The position numbers and the translations under genes are program-made. From Saccharopolyspora flava (lineage in GTDB: Bacteria; Actinomycetota; Actinomycetes; Mycobacteriales; Pseudonocardiaceae), in the NCBI RefSeq assembly GCF_900116135.1, contig NZ_FOZX01000003.1, forward strand, positions 310,001 through 374,000: 64,000 nt of DNA, in the 5' to 3' direction. Of this stretch, positions 21,795 to 53,200 are shown one piece after another. Under the pieces are notes generated by a model. It was not told where the DNA came from and made no database searches. It saw only the letters and a program-made list of their open reading frames with translations. Numbering within the stretch: position 1 is the first letter of the stretch; each line of letters starts with the position of its first letter.

Positions 21795-22655
21795 ATGATG
21801 TCCGAGCAGACGAGCACGTCGAACGCCGAGGCCGTCGGCAAGCTCTACGACCGGTTCGCCGCCGAGTCCCGCGACCTGTGGCCCGACGAGGCGGAGGTGC
21901 CGAACTTCGGTTTCGGCGAGCACCTGCACTTCGGCTACTGGGAGGACGAGGACGACGACGCGCCGCTGGGCGTCGCCGCGCTGCGGCTGACCGACATGGT
22001 GATCGACCGGCTGCGCGTCGACGACACCCACCACGTGCTCGACGTCGGCTGCGGCATCGGCGGTCCGGCGCTGCGCACGGCCCGGCGCACGGGCGCGCGG
22101 GTCACCGGCATCACGGTCAGCGAGGCGCAGATCGAGCAGGCGAAAGCCGCTGCCCTGTCGGAGGATCTGCGGCTGGACTTCCAGCTGGCGGACGCGCTGC
22201 GGCTGCCGTTCCTGGACGCCTCGTTCGACGCGGCGTTCGCGCTGGAGTCCATGATGCACATGCCGGACCGCAGGCAGGTGCTCGGCGAGATCGCCCGCGT
22301 GCTGCGGCCCGGCGGGCGCCTGGTGCTCACCGACTTCTTCGAGCGCGCCCCGATCCCGGAGGTTCACCGCCCGTTCGTGGACCTGCTGCGCGAGACGTCG
22401 CTGCTCACCACGGTCCCGGTCGAGGACTACCCGCAGATGCTGCGGGACGCGGGGATGCTCTTCGAGGAGATCCGGGACATCAGCGACCACACCACCCGCA
22501 ACACCTTCATCGAGATGTCCAAGCCCTGGACGGACTGGGCCGCCGGCAACCCCGACGCGACCCTGGAGCTCGCGCTGGCGGCGGGCATCCCGGCACCGGG
22601 GCTCATCGACGTCGAGGAGCTCGGCTACCTCCTGCTTGCGGCCCAGCGCCGCTGA
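21795..22655 (+). CDS. SAM-dependent methyltransferase, RebM-like
   Basis: A 286-residue class I methyltransferase. HLHFGYWED near residue 42 and VLDVGCGIGGPALRTA near 81, then LESMMHMPDR and the post-motif VLRPGGRLVLTDF, match the RebM / tocopherol-methyltransferase group. RebM methylates a sugar hydroxyl; relatives act on other small-molecule O, N or C atoms, so the target cannot be assigned. No glycosyltransferase or deoxysugar gene is in the window. The start is ATG at 21795 or 21798 (MM), with CTGAGGAG upstream. It is the last gene of the tailoring block and ends at a strong hairpin. Confidence 0.87.
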   Translation: MMSEQTSTSNAEAVGKLYDRFAAESRDLWPDEAEVPNFGFGEHLHFGYWEDEDDDAPLGVAALRLTDMVIDRLRVDDTHHVLDVGCGIGGPALRTARRTGARVTGITVSEAQIEQAKAAALSEDLRLDFQLADALRLPFLDASFDAAFALESMMHMPDRRQVLGEIARVLRPGGRLVLTDFFERAPIPEVHRPFVDLLRETSLLTTVPVEDYPQMLRDAGMLFEEIRDISDHTTRNTFIEMSKPWTDWAAGNPDATLELALAAGIPAPGLIDVEELGYLLLAAQRR

Positions 22656-22702
22656 GGGCGGTTCGGGGTCCGAACCGCCCGGCATCTCGGGCGGTTCGGA
22701 CC
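22656..22702. terminator. Bidirectional terminator with two alternative hairpins
   Basis: Between convergent genes. Hairpin 1 is GGGCGGTTCGG (22656-22666), a 3-nt loop and CCGAACCGCCC (22670-22680). Hairpin 2 is GGTCCGAACCGCCC (22667-22680), an 8-nt loop and GGGCGGTTCGGACC (22689-22702), a perfect 14-bp stem. The two share one arm, so only one can form at a time. It begins immediately after the methyltransferase stop and ends 4 bp before the P450 stop. There is no U-tract, as is common for actinomycete terminators. Confidence 0.88.
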
Positions 22703-22706
22703 AGAA

Positions 22707-23909
22707 TCACCAGGTGACGGGGAGTTCCCGGACGCTGTAGGTGATCGCCGCGTCCCGGTAGTGCAGGTCTTCGAGCGGCGTGGCCAGGGCCAGGGTGGGG
22801 ATCCGGCGGACCAGGGTGCCGATGGCGACCTGCATCTCCACCCGGGTGAGGAACTTGCCGACGCAGCTGTGCAGGCCGTGCCCGAACGACAGCGAGATCC
22901 CGGTCTCGCGGGTGATGTCGAGGCGGTCGGCGTCGGGGTGGGCCGCGTCGTCGCGGTCGGCCGAGGGCAGCAGCAGGATCACGCCGTCGCCCGCCGGGAT
23001 GGTGCGACCCGCGATCTCCACGTCCTCCACCGCGACCCGGCCCACGCCCCACTGCATGATGTTCTGGTGCCGCAGCAGCTCCTCCACGGCACCGTTGATC
23101 AGGCTCGGGTCCTCGCGCAGCCGCGCCAGCTGGTCCGGGTTCCGCAGTAGCGTCATCACGCTCAGCGAGATCGCGCTGGCCGAGGTGTCGTAGCCGGCCG
23201 AGAGCAGCATCATCGCCATCGCGGTGATCTCCTCGCGGGTGATCTCGCCGTTGGCGAGGTGGTTTCCCGCCAGCCAGCCCAGCAGGTCGTCGGTGGGCTT
23301 CTTCGCCTTGGCCGTCACGAGCCTGCGCAGGTACTGGAACAGCGAGCTCGCCGCGCCCTTGTTCACCGACGGGTTCGCGGTCGGCTCGTTGAGCTTGTGC
23401 ACCCACCGGCCGAACGCCACCCGATCCCGGTAGGGCACGCCGAGCAGCTTGCAGATCACCGACAGCGGGACCTCCTTGGCGTACTCGGCCACCAGGTCCA
23501 CCGGCGGTCCCGCCGCGAGCATCGCATCGATCCGCGCGTCCACGAGTTCCTGCAGGTAGGGCCGCATCTCCTCGGCCCGCTTGCGGGTGAACTGGCCGAT
23601 CACCATCCGCCGGAAGCGGGTGTGCTCGGGAGGGTCGGACTGGACGAAGGCCCCGGGCGGTGCCGGTTCCGGGAAGAACAGCCGCGGGTAGCCCGGGTGC
23701 GCCACCGCGGAGCTCAGCCGCTGGTCGCTGAGCGCGGCCCGCACGTCGTCGTAGCGGCTGATCACCCACGCGTCGTCACCGGCCGAGGTCCGCACCCGGC
23801 ACACCGGTTCCTCCTCGCGGAGCCGCCGGTACTCGGGAGGCGGGTCGAGCCGGTGCTCGGTGTCGCGCGCCATCGGGAACGGGCACGCCCGGAGCTCTTC
23901 GCCCATCAT
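22707..23909 (-). CDS. Cytochrome P450 (canonical motifs)
   Basis: A 400-residue soluble bacterial P450, probably hydroxylating or epoxidising the polyketide. The heme-ligand motif FGHGLHSCVG has its Cys near residue 349. The I-helix oxygen-activation motif AGYDT (with the acid-Thr pair) is near 236, and the ExxR motif is EELLR. The start is ATG at 23909 (or 23906), with GAGAGG 7 bp upstream. It lies 13 bp after the other P450 and is the last gene of the leftward PKS operon. No ferredoxin or reductase gene is seen nearby, so electrons must come from elsewhere. Confidence 0.92.
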   Translation of the reverse strand: MMGEELRACPFPMARDTEHRLDPPPEYRRLREEEPVCRVRTSAGDDAWVISRYDDVRAALSDQRLSSAVAHPGYPRLFFPEPAPPGAFVQSDPPEHTRFRRMVIGQFTRKRAEEMRPYLQELVDARIDAMLAAGPPVDLVAEYAKEVPLSVICKLLGVPYRDRVAFGRWVHKLNEPTANPSVNKGAASSLFQYLRRLVTAKAKKPTDDLLGWLAGNHLANGEITREEITAMAMMLLSAGYDTSASAISLSVMTLLRNPDQLARLREDPSLINGAVEELLRHQNIMQWGVGRVAVEDVEIAGRTIPAGDGVILLLPSADRDDAAHPDADRLDITRETGISLSFGHGLHSCVGKFLTRVEMQVAIGTLVRRIPTLALATPLEDLHYRDAAITYSVRELPVTW

Positions 23910-23922
23910 CTTCGGACCTCTC

Positions 23923-25113
23923 TCACCAGCGGACCGGGAATCGTTCGAGGCCGCCGGCGAGCTTGCCGCCCGCGCGGGATTCCAGCTCCGACTGCGGCAC
24001 CGCGAGGCTCAGCCCGGGCAGCCGCGAGAACAGGGCCGTGAACCCGACCGCCATGATGATCCGCACCAGCGGCGCCCCCGTGCAGTGGCGCATCCCGTGC
24101 CCGAAGGTGAAGTGCGGGTTGGGAGTGCGGGTGACGTCGAACCGCTCGGGGTTGGCGTAGACGCGGTCGTCGAAGTTCGCCAGCGAGAAGTCCAGCATCA
24201 CCAGGTCACCGGAGGGGATCGTCACTCCCCCGATCTCCATGTCCTCGCTGGCGTAGCGCGGCAGCACCGGGCTGCCGATGGTCGCCCGCATCACCTCGTC
24301 GACGGCGCGCGCCATGATCTCCGGGTCGTTCATCGCCAGCTCCCGCTGCTCCGGGTTGAGCAGGAACAGCAGCACCCCGAAGTCGAGGTGGCTGACCAGC
24401 CCGGCCAGGCCGGTGAACAGCAGGACCACCACGTGCATGCCGATCTCGGAGTCGGTCAGGCCGCTCTCGACGAACCGGGTGATGACGTCGTCGCCGGGGT
24501 CGTCGCGGCGCCGCCTGCCGACCTCGGCGGCGAAGGCGAACACCGACTCCATGCCGCCCTCGGCGTGCTCCCGGTCGACGGCGCCGACCCGGTCCATCTG
24601 GGTCAGCAGTTCCTCGCGGGCGTCCTCCGGGATGCCGATCATGTCGCACAGCGCGTTCTGCGAGTACACCGTGGAGAACATCTCGTGCAGGTCGGCGGGC
24701 TGACCGGCGGCGATGATCTCGTCGATCTTGGCGTGCGCGATGGCCTCCACCCGCGACTTGCGGTCGAGCACGCGGCGGGCCGCGAAGCTCTTGGTGTAGA
24801 GGACCCGCTTCTCCTCGTGGACCTGGCGCTCGGTCTCCACGTCGGTGTCGGTGACGAGCATGTCCAGCATCGGGTTGCGCAGGAACCGCGGCGCGTTGGC
24901 CGGGTCCGGGTGGTAGCGGGCGAGCCGGTTGTCCTGCAGCAGCTCCTTGACCTCGGCGTGCCGGGTCACCAGCCACGCCTCGTCACCGGCGGGCGTGCGG
25001 ATACGGCACACCGGTGCCTTCTGCTGCAGGTCGAGGCGGACCTGGCTGAAGCTGAGGATCGACGGCCGTTCGACCCCCACCAGGGGGAGCTCTTCTTCGT
25101 GCGTTGCGGTCAT
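23923..25113 (-). CDS. Cytochrome P450 with atypical I-helix
   Basis: A 396-residue P450. The heme loop [11 protein letters not shown] has its Cys near residue 344 and the ExxR motif is present (EVMR). The I-helix, however, reads [11 protein letters not shown] near 233: where most P450s have A-G-x-D/E-T it has T-G-L-A-G, so both the acid and the threonine used for proton delivery are missing. Such enzymes may rely on a substrate hydroxyl or water, or do unusual chemistry. The ATG overlaps the stop of the thioesterase PKS (ATGA, 4 bp), indicating translational coupling. It is probably a tailoring oxidase of the same product. Confidence 0.92.
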   Translation of the reverse strand: MTATHEEELPLVGVERPSILSFSQVRLDLQQKAPVCRIRTPAGDEAWLVTRHAEVKELLQDNRLARYHPDPANAPRFLRNPMLDMLVTDTDVETERQVHEEKRVLYTKSFAARRVLDRKSRVEAIAHAKIDEIIAAGQPADLHEMFSTVYSQNALCDMIGIPEDAREELLTQMDRVGAVDREHAEGGMESVFAFAAEVGRRRRDDPGDDVITRFVESGLTDSEIGMHVVVLLFTGLAGLVSHLDFGVLLFLLNPEQRELAMNDPEIMARAVDEVMRATIGSPVLPRYASEDMEIGGVTIPSGDLVMLDFSLANFDDRVYANPERFDVTRTPNPHFTFGHGMRHCTGAPLVRIIMAVGFTALFSRLPGLSLAVPQSELESRAGGKLAGGLERFPVRW

Positions 25114-28100
25114 GACACCTCTCCGGGTGCGTTCGCGGTCAGGGTCCGGGTGCCGAGCCAGTCCTCGATCACCTGCGCGGTCAGGTCGGAGTCCTCCTTC
25201 ACCATCGACATGTGGTCGGTCTGCACCAGCCGCATCGCGTCGTGCGGCACGGCCACGTCCTGGCCGGTGATGACCAGGTCGGTGCCGTCGACCTCCTTGG
25301 CGCAGCGGACCAGCAGCTTCGGCGCGGAGGTCTCCAGTCCGATGTCGACGATGCGGACGAACCAGTGCGCCATCGCCGACAGGCGGGCGCTGTTGAGGCT
25401 CACCGCGGGGGATTCCATGGTGTTGAAGTAGTTGGCGGTCACCGCGTCGAAGTCCATGCCCTCGTGGCTGTCGTAGCGGAGGCTGAGCGTGTCGAGCATG
25501 ATCACCGCCTCGGGCGTGATGCCCCAGGTCTCCTCCAGCACGGCGGCCGCGAAGTAGGCCAGCGTGCCGCCGGAGGAGTGCCCGACGAGCGCGAACGGTT
25601 CGCCGTCGCTGGCGTGCAGCACGGCCTCGGCGACCCAGCGCGCGGCGGCCTCACCGGTGGCCGGGAGCGGTTCGCCGGGTTCGAAACCGACCAGCGGCAG
25701 CGCCGCCACCTCGCGCTTGCCGCGCAGCTGCGCAGCCAGCCGCGCGTACATGTGGATGCCCGCAGTGGCGCCGGGGGCGCTGATGCAGATCAGCTTGGGC
25801 TGCTTCGGGCCGTCGGCCATCGACACCGGGGTGGGCAGTTCCTCGAGCTCGGCGGGGTTTTCGAACTGCGGCCGCAGCAGGGCGACGTGCTTGAGGACCT
25901 GAAGTCCCTGCAGGGTCTGGCCGGAGCTGACCGACTGCATGAACAGACCGTGCAGCGTGTCGCCCGGGTCGGCGGTCGCCCGCAGCCCCGCGACCGGTGC
26001 GGCGCTGGGACCGTCGAGGGAGCCGAGTTCGCCGAGCAGGGTCTTGGCGAGCTGCGCGGGCGTCTTGCTGTCGAACACGATCGAGCTGGAGGGCCGCACG
26101 CCGAGCTGCTCGGAAAGCTGGTTGCGCAGCTCCACCGCGATCAGCGAGTCGAAACCCAGCTCCAGGAAGTCGCGTTCGGGGTCGACGGCGCTGGGATCGG
26201 GGTGCCCGAGCAGCGCGGCCGACATGCCCACGACGAGGTCGCGCAGCATGCCCTCCCGCTCCCCCGGGTCGGCGTCGCGCAGCCGGTCCCGGACGGTGAC
26301 CGCGGCCGCGCCGGAGGGCCGGGCGGCGGGTTCGTCGGGGTGCAGGCCGCGCAGCAGCGGGGCGACGGGACCGCGGGAACCGGTCTCGACGTGGGCGGCG
26401 ACCAGCAGGGACGCGTCCGCGTCGAGAGCGGCGTCGAACAGGGCGTGGCCCTGCTCGGGTGCCAGGGGTGGCATTCCGGAGCGGGTGATGCGGTCCATCG
26501 CGGCGTCGCTGAGCTCGCCGGTCATGCCGCCCGTCTGCGTCCACGGGCCCCACGCCAGCGACACGGCCGGGAGCCCGGCGGCGCGGCGGTGGGCGGCGAG
26601 GGCGTCGAGGTAGGCGTTGGCGGCGCTGTAGTTGCCCTGCCCGGCGCCGCCGAGGACGTTGGCGACCGAGGAGTACAGCACGAACGCCGACAGGTCGAGC
26701 TCGCTGGTGGCGCGGTGCAGGTTCCAGGCGCCGTCGACCTTGGGGCGCAGCACGTCGGCGAGCCGCTGCGGGGTGAGCGCGTCGACGAGCCCGTCGTCGA
26801 GCACCCCGGCGGTGTGCACGACCGCGCCCAGCGGGTGGTCGGCCGGGATCGACGCGAGCAGGGTCGCGACGGCGTCGGGGTCGGCGACGTCGGCGGCCGC
26901 GGTGGTCGCGGTGGCGCCGTGCTCGGCGAGTTCGGCCCGCAGCTCGGCGGCCCCGGGGGCGTCGCCGCCGCGGCGGCTGACCAGCAGCAGGTGCCGGACG
27001 CCGCGCCGGGTCACCAGGTGGCGGGCGAGTTCGGCGCCGAGTCCGCCGGTTCCGCCGGTGATGAGCACGGTGCGCTCGGAATCCCAGTCGCCGTGCGGGG
27101 TTTCGGCGCGCGGGAGCGCGGTGAGACGGGCGACGTGGGTGGTTCCACCGCGCACCAGGACCTGCGGTTCGTCGGTGGAGATCAGCTCGGGCAGGGTCGC
27201 GGCCGACAGCGGTTCGCCGTCGGAGTCGACGAGCAGGAACCGTCCCGGGTTCTCCGACTGGGCGGAGCGCACCAGGCCCCACGCGGTGGCCGAGGCCAGG
27301 TCCTCGCCGGTGGTGGCGCCGTGGCTGACGAACACCACGCGCGCGCGGTCGAAGCGCGGGTCGGCGAGGGCTTCCTGGATCAGGCCGAGGACCCGTTCGG
27401 CGAGGGCGTGCGCGTCGGCGGCGGCGTGGCCGCCGGAGAGCGTCACCAGGAAGACGTCGGGGGCGATGCCGGTGTCGCCGGTGGCGTCGGCGAGGGTGTC
27501 GCCGTAGCCGGTGACGGTCTGGCCGGCGCTGTAGAGCAGGTGGGCGAGGTCGAGCTCGTCGTTGCCGATGATCGCCCAGCGCGCGCCGGAGGAGGCGGTG
27601 CCGACGTCGGTGCTCACCCAGTCGAGGCGGTGCAGCGCGCCTCGCGGCTCGTCGAGCTTGCCGAACGCGGCGCGCGGGTCGATCGCCGACTCCGGCCAGT
27701 AGCGCTCGCGGTCGAACGGGTACGTCGGCAGCTCGACCCGCCGCGCCCCGGTCCCGGCGAACACCGGCGTCCAGTCGACCGCGACGCCGGAGACGTGCAG
27801 CCGGGCCAGCGCGGTCAGGAACGCCACGTCCTCGCCGCGATCCTTGCGCAGCACCGGAACGCACCCGTCGACCATCGCCGACAACGCCCCGTCCGGCCCC
27901 ACCTCCAGGAACCGCGTGACCCCGCTCCCCCGCAACGACGTCACGAAGTCGTGGAACCGCACAGCCTCCCGAACATGCCGCACCCAAAACTCAGGCGAAG
28001 TCACATCCCCCGAAGCCACCACCGGAACCCGAGGCTCCCGGAACGACAACCCCTCAACAACGTCTCGGAACTCCTCCAGAATCGGCTCCATCAAAGCCGA

Positions 28101-30365
28101 GTGGAAAGCATGAGAAACCTTGAGCTGCTTGAACTCCCAGTTCTTAGCGACCTCAAGAACGGCGTCCTCGTCCCCAGCCAACACGACCGACTCAGGCCCG
28201 TTGACCGCCGCCAACGAGATGACACCCGATTGAGAATTGCCATTTTCGTGGGGTCGAATACCGGAGTTTTCGTCGGGTCGAATACTCCGGTATTCGTCCC
28301 CCTGAATCTGGGAGTTTTTGACCGCAGAAGGTTCACCCGTTAGGTACGGCAGGACCTCGGACTCGGTCGCGCGGACCGCGACCATCGCCCCGCCCGAAGG
28401 CAGGGCCTGCATCAACGAGGCTCGGGCCGAGATCAACGTGCAGGCGTCCTGGAGGGACAACACGCCCGCTACGTGGGCTGCGGCGACTTCCCCGATCGAG
28501 TGGCCTGCCACGTGATCCGGGCGGACTCCGAAGGACTCGATCAGGCGATAGAGGGCGACCTCGATGGCGAACAGGGCCGGTTGGGCGACGCCCGTTTGGT
28601 TGAGGGCTTCCTCGTCTTCGCCCCACATCACCTCGCGGACCGAGGGATCCAGGTGGTTCAGGACCTCGTCCAGGGACTCGGCGAAGACCGGGTAGCGGGT
28701 ATGGAGGTCTCGGCCCATGCCGAGGCGTTGGGAGCCCTGGCCGGAGAACAGGATTGCCAGGGGCCCAGTGCTGGCGACGCCTCGGGCTGCTTCGAGGGGG
28801 TCGTCTTCGGTGGTGAGGAGGACTGCGCGGTGGTCGAAGGTGGTGCGGGTGGTGAGCAGCGAGTGGCCGATGTCGAGCGGGTTGGCGTCGAGCGCGCGGA
28901 TCCGCTCGAGCTGGGCGTCGAGCGCCGCCGGGGACTTCGCCGAGACCACCAGCGGGACCGGGCCGGTGCCCGTCGGGGCGGGTTCGTCGGCCGGTTCGGG
29001 GGCTTCGCGGAGGATCACGTGGGCGTTGGTGCCGCTGACGCCGAACGAGGACACCCCGGCGCGGCGCGGCTTCTCGCCGCGCGGCCAGGCCTCCGGCTCG
29101 GTGAGCAGCCGGGTGCTGCCGGCCGACCAGTCGACGTGCCCCGACGGTTCGGTGACGTGCAGGGTCTTGGGCAGCAGCTCGTGCCGCAGGGCCAGCACCA
29201 TCTTGATGACCCCGGCGGCACCGGCGGCGGCCTGGGTGTGGCCGATGTTGGACTTGATCGCCCCGATCCGCAGCGGCTGCTCGCGCTCCTGCCCGTAGGT
29301 CGCCAGCAGCGCCTGCGCCTCGATCGGATCGCCCAAGGTCGTCCCGGTTCCGTGCGCCTCCACCGCGTCCACATCGGACGGTCCGAGTCCGGCGGAGGCC
29401 AGGGCCGCGCGGATCACCTCGCGCTGCGCGGGACCGTTGGGGGCGGTGAGGCCGTTGGAGGCGCCGTCCTGGTTGACCGCGCTGCCCTCCAGCACCGCCA
29501 GCACCGGGTGCCCGTGGCGCTCGGCGTCGGAGAGCTTCTCCACCAGCAGCACGCCGACGCCCTCCGACCAGCCGGTGCCGTCGGCGTCGTCGGAGAACGC
29601 CTTGCACCGCCCGTCCGGGGCGAGGCCGCCCTGCCGGGTGAACCCGGCGAAGTTCGAGGAGGTCGCCATGACGGTGACCCCGCCCGCCACCGCCAGCGAG
29701 CACTCGCCGCCGCGCAGCGCCTGCGCCGCCTGGTGCAGCGACACCAGCGCCGAGGAGCACGCGGTGTCCACCGTCACCGCCGGTCCCTCGAAACCGAAGG
29801 TGTAGGCGACGCGGCCGGAGATCACGCTGGCCGCCGTGCCCATCCCGGCGTGCCCGCCGACGTCCTCCTGCGAGCCGATGAGCACGTGCCCGTAGTCCTG
29901 GCCGTTGGTGCCGACGAACACGCCGGTGCGGCTGCCGCGCAGCGAAGACGGGTCGATGCCGGCGCGTTCGACCGCCTCCCAGGTGGTTTCGAGCAGCAGC
30001 CGCTGCTGCGGGTCCATCGCCAGCGCCTCGCGCGGGGAGATCCCGAAGAAGCCCGGGTCGAACTCGGCGGCGTCGTAGAGGAAACCGCCCTGCAGGGTGG
30101 CGCTGCGACCGTCGTCGCCGCCCGCGAGAGTGCCCAGGTCCCAGCCGCGGTCGGTCGGGAAGCCCGAGATCGCGTCGCGGCCGGACTCCAGCACCTCCCA
30201 CAGGTCCTCCGGCGTGCGCACCCCTCCGGGGAAGCGGCAGGCGAGACCGACGATCGCGACCGGTTCGTGCTTGCCGGCCTCGACCTCCTCCAGCCGTTGA
30301 CGGGCCTTGTGCAGGTCGGCGGTGACCCACTTCAGGTACTCAACGAGCTTCTCTTCGTCGGGCAT
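25110..30365 (-). CDS. Terminal PKS module with thioesterase: KS-AT-KR-ACP-TE
   Basis: This 1,751-residue protein should perform the last extension and release the chain, by macrolactonisation or hydrolysis. The start is ATG at 30365 with GAAGGAAGG upstream; the protein begins [14 protein letters not shown], a docking coiled coil leading straight into the KS. KS Cys is near residue 203; AT GHSIGE near 623, malonyl type, with the insert at 682-715. KR GGTGGLG is near 1103, with LDD and catalytic YSAAN near 1245. The ACP Ser is near 1406. The TE has GHSSGG near 1596, an Asp in MLDTLSL near 1626 and a catalytic His in TDHMSMV near 1718. There is no DH, so the last unit keeps a hydroxyl. It lies 32 bp downstream of the four-module PKS and overlaps the P450 that follows. 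Confidence 0.95.
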   Translation of the reverse strand: MPDEEKLVEYLKWVTADLHKARQRLEEVEAGKHEPVAIVGLACRFPGGVRTPEDLWEVLESGRDAISGFPTDRGWDLGTLAGGDDGRSATLQGGFLYDAAEFDPGFFGISPREALAMDPQQRLLLETTWEAVERAGIDPSSLRGSRTGVFVGTNGQDYGHVLIGSQEDVGGHAGMGTAASVISGRVAYTFGFEGPAVTVDTACSSALVSLHQAAQALRGGECSLAVAGGVTVMATSSNFAGFTRQGGLAPDGRCKAFSDDADGTGWSEGVGVLLVEKLSDAERHGHPVLAVLEGSAVNQDGASNGLTAPNGPAQREVIRAALASAGLGPSDVDAVEAHGTGTTLGDPIEAQALLATYGQEREQPLRIGAIKSNIGHTQAAAGAAGVIKMVLALRHELLPKTLHVTEPSGHVDWSAGSTRLLTEPEAWPRGEKPRRAGVSSFGVSGTNAHVILREAPEPADEPAPTGTGPVPLVVSAKSPAALDAQLERIRALDANPLDIGHSLLTTRTTFDHRAVLLTTEDDPLEAARGVASTGPLAILFSGQGSQRLGMGRDLHTRYPVFAESLDEVLNHLDPSVREVMWGEDEEALNQTGVAQPALFAIEVALYRLIESFGVRPDHVAGHSIGEVAAAHVAGVLSLQDACTLISARASLMQALPSGGAMVAVRATESEVLPYLTGEPSAVKNSQIQGDEYRSIRPDENSGIRPHENGNSQSGVISLAAVNGPESVVLAGDEDAVLEVAKNWEFKQLKVSHAFHSALMEPILEEFRDVVEGLSFREPRVPVVASGDVTSPEFWVRHVREAVRFHDFVTSLRGSGVTRFLEVGPDGALSAMVDGCVPVLRKDRGEDVAFLTALARLHVSGVAVDWTPVFAGTGARRVELPTYPFDRERYWPESAIDPRAAFGKLDEPRGALHRLDWVSTDVGTASSGARWAIIGNDELDLAHLLYSAGQTVTGYGDTLADATGDTGIAPDVFLVTLSGGHAAADAHALAERVLGLIQEALADPRFDRARVVFVSHGATTGEDLASATAWGLVRSAQSENPGRFLLVDSDGEPLSAATLPELISTDEPQVLVRGGTTHVARLTALPRAETPHGDWDSERTVLITGGTGGLGAELARHLVTRRGVRHLLLVSRRGGDAPGAAELRAELAEHGATATTAAADVADPDAVATLLASIPADHPLGAVVHTAGVLDDGLVDALTPQRLADVLRPKVDGAWNLHRATSELDLSAFVLYSSVANVLGGAGQGNYSAANAYLDALAAHRRAAGLPAVSLAWGPWTQTGGMTGELSDAAMDRITRSGMPPLAPEQGHALFDAALDADASLLVAAHVETGSRGPVAPLLRGLHPDEPAARPSGAAAVTVRDRLRDADPGEREGMLRDLVVGMSAALLGHPDPSAVDPERDFLELGFDSLIAVELRNQLSEQLGVRPSSSIVFDSKTPAQLAKTLLGELGSLDGPSAAPVAGLRATADPGDTLHGLFMQSVSSGQTLQGLQVLKHVALLRPQFENPAELEELPTPVSMADGPKQPKLICISAPGATAGIHMYARLAAQLRGKREVAALPLVGFEPGEPLPATGEAAARWVAEAVLHASDGEPFALVGHSSGGTLAYFAAAVLEETWGITPEAVIMLDTLSLRYDSHEGMDFDAVTANYFNTMESPAVSLNSARLSAMAHWFVRIVDIGLETSAPKLLVRCAKEVDGTDLVITGQDVAVPHDAMRLVQTDHMSMVKEDSDLTAQVIEDWLGTRTLTANAPGEVS
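25125..26010 (-). other. Thioesterase domain
   Basis: Alpha/beta-hydrolase domain fused after the last ACP. The nucleophile elbow GHSSGG is near residue 1596; Asp near 1626 and His near 1718 complete a triad. It marks the end of the assembly line and argues against an ansamycin-type amide synthase release. Confidence 0.92.
28223..28322 (-). repeat. 100-bp in-frame AT insert, copy 4
   Basis: Copy in the AT of the terminal module (residues 682-715). Slightly diverged: IQGD, RPDE and NSQSG replace IRGD, RPAE and NSRTG. Length is unchanged. Confidence 0.95.
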
Positions 30366-30397
30366 GGCCGGTGTGCCTTCCTTCTCGAAACCAGGGA

Positions 30398-50263
<19,866 letters not shown>

Positions 50264-50274
50264 GGTCAGCTCCT

Positions 50275-53200
50275 TCAGTCCTGGCCGTCGAGTGCGGCTT
50301 GCACCAGGTCATCGACGGACATCGCGTCGATGCCGTCGTCGTGGGAGGGCTCGGCGTCGTCGCGGCCGATCAGCTGCAGCAGCGGTTCGAGGACGCCGAT
50401 CTCCCGCAGTTGCGAGAGCGGCACCCTGCCGAGCAGCCGCCGGATCTCGGCTTCCTCGTCGGTGCCGGTGTCGGAAGTGCTTGTGTCGGGCAGCATTTCG
50501 CCGAGGACGTGCTCGGCGAGGTCGGCCGGGGTCGGGTGGTCGAACACCAGCGTCGAGGGCAGGCTCAGCCCGGTCGCGGCACCCAGCTGGTTGCGCAGCT
50601 CTACCACGGCCAGCGAGTCGAACCCGAGGTCGCGGAACGGCCGGTCGGCGCGCACCGCCTCGACGTCGGGCTGGCCCAGGACGGCGGCGGCGATCGTGCG
50701 CACCAGCTCCAGCACCGCGTCGCGGCGCTGGTCGGGGGCGAGCCCGGCGAGCTGCTCGTGCAGCTCCGGTTCGGACGACGTCGCGCTGTCGGCGGCGTCG
50801 TCGCCGATGAGTTCGCGCAGCAGCGGGTTCGGCCGGGCGGGCCTGCCGGAGCGGCCGGTGTCGACCGCGGCGACGACCGCGGTCGGTTCCGGTTCGGCGG
50901 CCAGCTGCCGCAGCGCGGTGCAGGCCAGTTCCGGAGCCATCGGCTTGATCCCGGCCCGCTGCGCGCTCTGCTCGGCCTCGGCGGATCCGGCCATGCCGCC
51001 ACCGCCCCAGGCACCCCAGGCGATCGAGGTCCCGGGAAGGCCCTGGGACCTGCGGCGTTCGGCGAGGGCGTCGAGCACCGAGTTCGCCGCCGCGTAGTTG
51101 GCCTGACCGGGGCTGCCGACGGCCGACGACGCCGAGGAGAACAGCACGAACGCGTCGAGGCCGGAGGTGAGCTCGTCGAGCAGCAGCGCCGAGTCGACCT
51201 TGGCGCGGTAGACGTCGGCGAACCGCTCCGGGGTCATCCGGTCCAGCACGCCGTCGTCGATGACGCCCGCGGTGTGCACGACCCCGGTCAGCTCGCCCGG
51301 GGCGGCGTCCAGGAGTTCCCGCAGCTGCGCGCGGTCGGCGACGTCGCAGGCGGCGACGGTGACCCCGACGCCGGTGTCCTCGAGTTCGCGCCGCAGCTCG
51401 TCGGCTCCGGGCGCGTCGGGCCCGCGCCTGCTGGCCAGCACCAGGTGCTCGGCGCCGGCTCGGGCGAGGGTGCGGGCGACGTGCCCGCCGAGCGCGCCGG
51501 TGCCGCCGGTGATGAGCACCGTGCCGGACGGTTCCCACATCGCGGCCGGTGCGGGCGCGGGTGCCTGCACGAGCCTGCGGGCGAACGCGCCGCCGGCGCG
51601 CACCGCCACCTGGTCCTCGCCGTCGAGCCCGGCGAGGATCGCGCGGAACAGGGTCGCGGCGCGGTCGTCGAGCTCGTCGGGCAGGTCGACCAGACCGCCC
51701 CAGCGCTCCGGGTGCTCCAGCGCCGCGACCCGGCCGAGGCCCCACACCCCGGCCTGGGTGACGTCCTCGACCTGGTCTGCGCGGTCGGTGGACACGCCGC
51801 GGCGGGTCACGCACCACAGCGGCGCGGTGATCCCGGCGTCGCCGAGCGCCTGGACGAGCGTCGCGGTGTGCAGCACGCCGCGCGGTGCCGACCCGGTGCC
51901 CGGCGGGGTGTGCGCCAGGAAGGACACGACGCCGTCGACGCCGGTGCGGTGCTCGCGCAGCACGTCGGTGAGGGCGTCGCGGTCGGGTGCGTCGACCTCG
52001 ACGACGACCGCGCCGGTGCCGAGCGCTTCGACGGCGGCGGTGACGTGCCGGTCGTGCTCGCGCGGGACGACCGCCAGCCAGGTGCCGGTGAGCTCGCCGG
52101 TGTGCGCGCCGCCGAGCGGGCGCCAGGCGATCCGGTGCCGCCAGCCGTCGATCTCGGCGAGGTCCTGGTGCTGCCTGCGCCAGTCGAGCAGCGCGGGCAG
52201 CACCTCGGACAGGGCGGTGCCGTCGACGTTCAGGACGTTCTCCAGCGACGGGAAGTCCTGGCTCTCCACCGCGTCCCAGAACGCCTGGTCGTCGGTGCCG
52301 GGGGCGGCCGCGGTCGCCGGGGACGGGAGGGTGTCGGGCCAGTACCGCTGGTGCTGGAAGGCGTAGGTGGGCAGGTCGATTCGCCGCGCCCCGGTTCCGG
52401 CGAAGTACGCCGACCAGTCCGGGGTCGCGCCGGTCACGAACAACCGGCCGAGCGCCTGGGTGAACCAGGCCTGCTCGTCGCGCTCCCGCCGCAGCATCGG
52501 GACGCTGTTGCCGACCAGCGTCGACAGCGGCGAGTCGGGGCCGATCTCGACGAAGCTGGTGGCCCCGGACGCGTCGACGTTGTCGGCGAAGCGCACGGTG
52601 TCGCGCACGTGCCGCACCCAGTGCTCGGGCGAGGTCACGTCGCCGCTGGTGGCCATCGGGATCCGCGGTTCGCGGAAGGTCAAGCCCCGCACGACGTCTC
52701 GGAAGTCGTCGAGCATCGGGTCCATCAGCGGCGAGTGGAACGCGTGCGAGACCTGGAGCCGCTTGGACTGCCAGTTCTCGGCGATCTTGAGCACCTCGTC
52801 CTCGACGCCCGCGATCACGACCGAGGAGACGCCGTTGACGGCGGCGATCGAGACGCCGTCGGTGAGCAGCTCCTTCACCTCGTCCTCACCGGCCTGCACC
52901 GACACCATCGCGCCGCCCTCGGGCAGCGCCTGCATCAGCGAAGCGCGGGCGTTGACCAGCGCGGCCGCGTCGGCCAGCGACAGGACGCCGGCGACGTGCG
53001 CGGCGGCGATCTCGCCGACGGAGTGGCCGACGAGGTGGTCCGGTTCCACGCCCAGCGACTCGACCAGCCGGAACAGCGCCACCTCGACCGCGAACAGGGC
53101 GGGCTGGGCGTAGCCGGTCTGGTTGAGCAGGTCCGCGTCGTCGCCCCACATCACGTCGCGCAGCTTCGGGTCCAGGTGCTCCAGCACCTCGTCCAGAGCG

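Noticed and set aside
21795..22655. Calling the RebM-like enzyme a sugar O-methyltransferase
   Set aside because: No glycosyltransferase or deoxysugar genes are in the window, and the family acts on many non-sugar substrates.
25110..26000. Ansamycin-type release of an aromatic-starter polyketide
   Set aside because: The last PKS ends in a complete thioesterase with GHSSGG, and no amide synthase gene is present.
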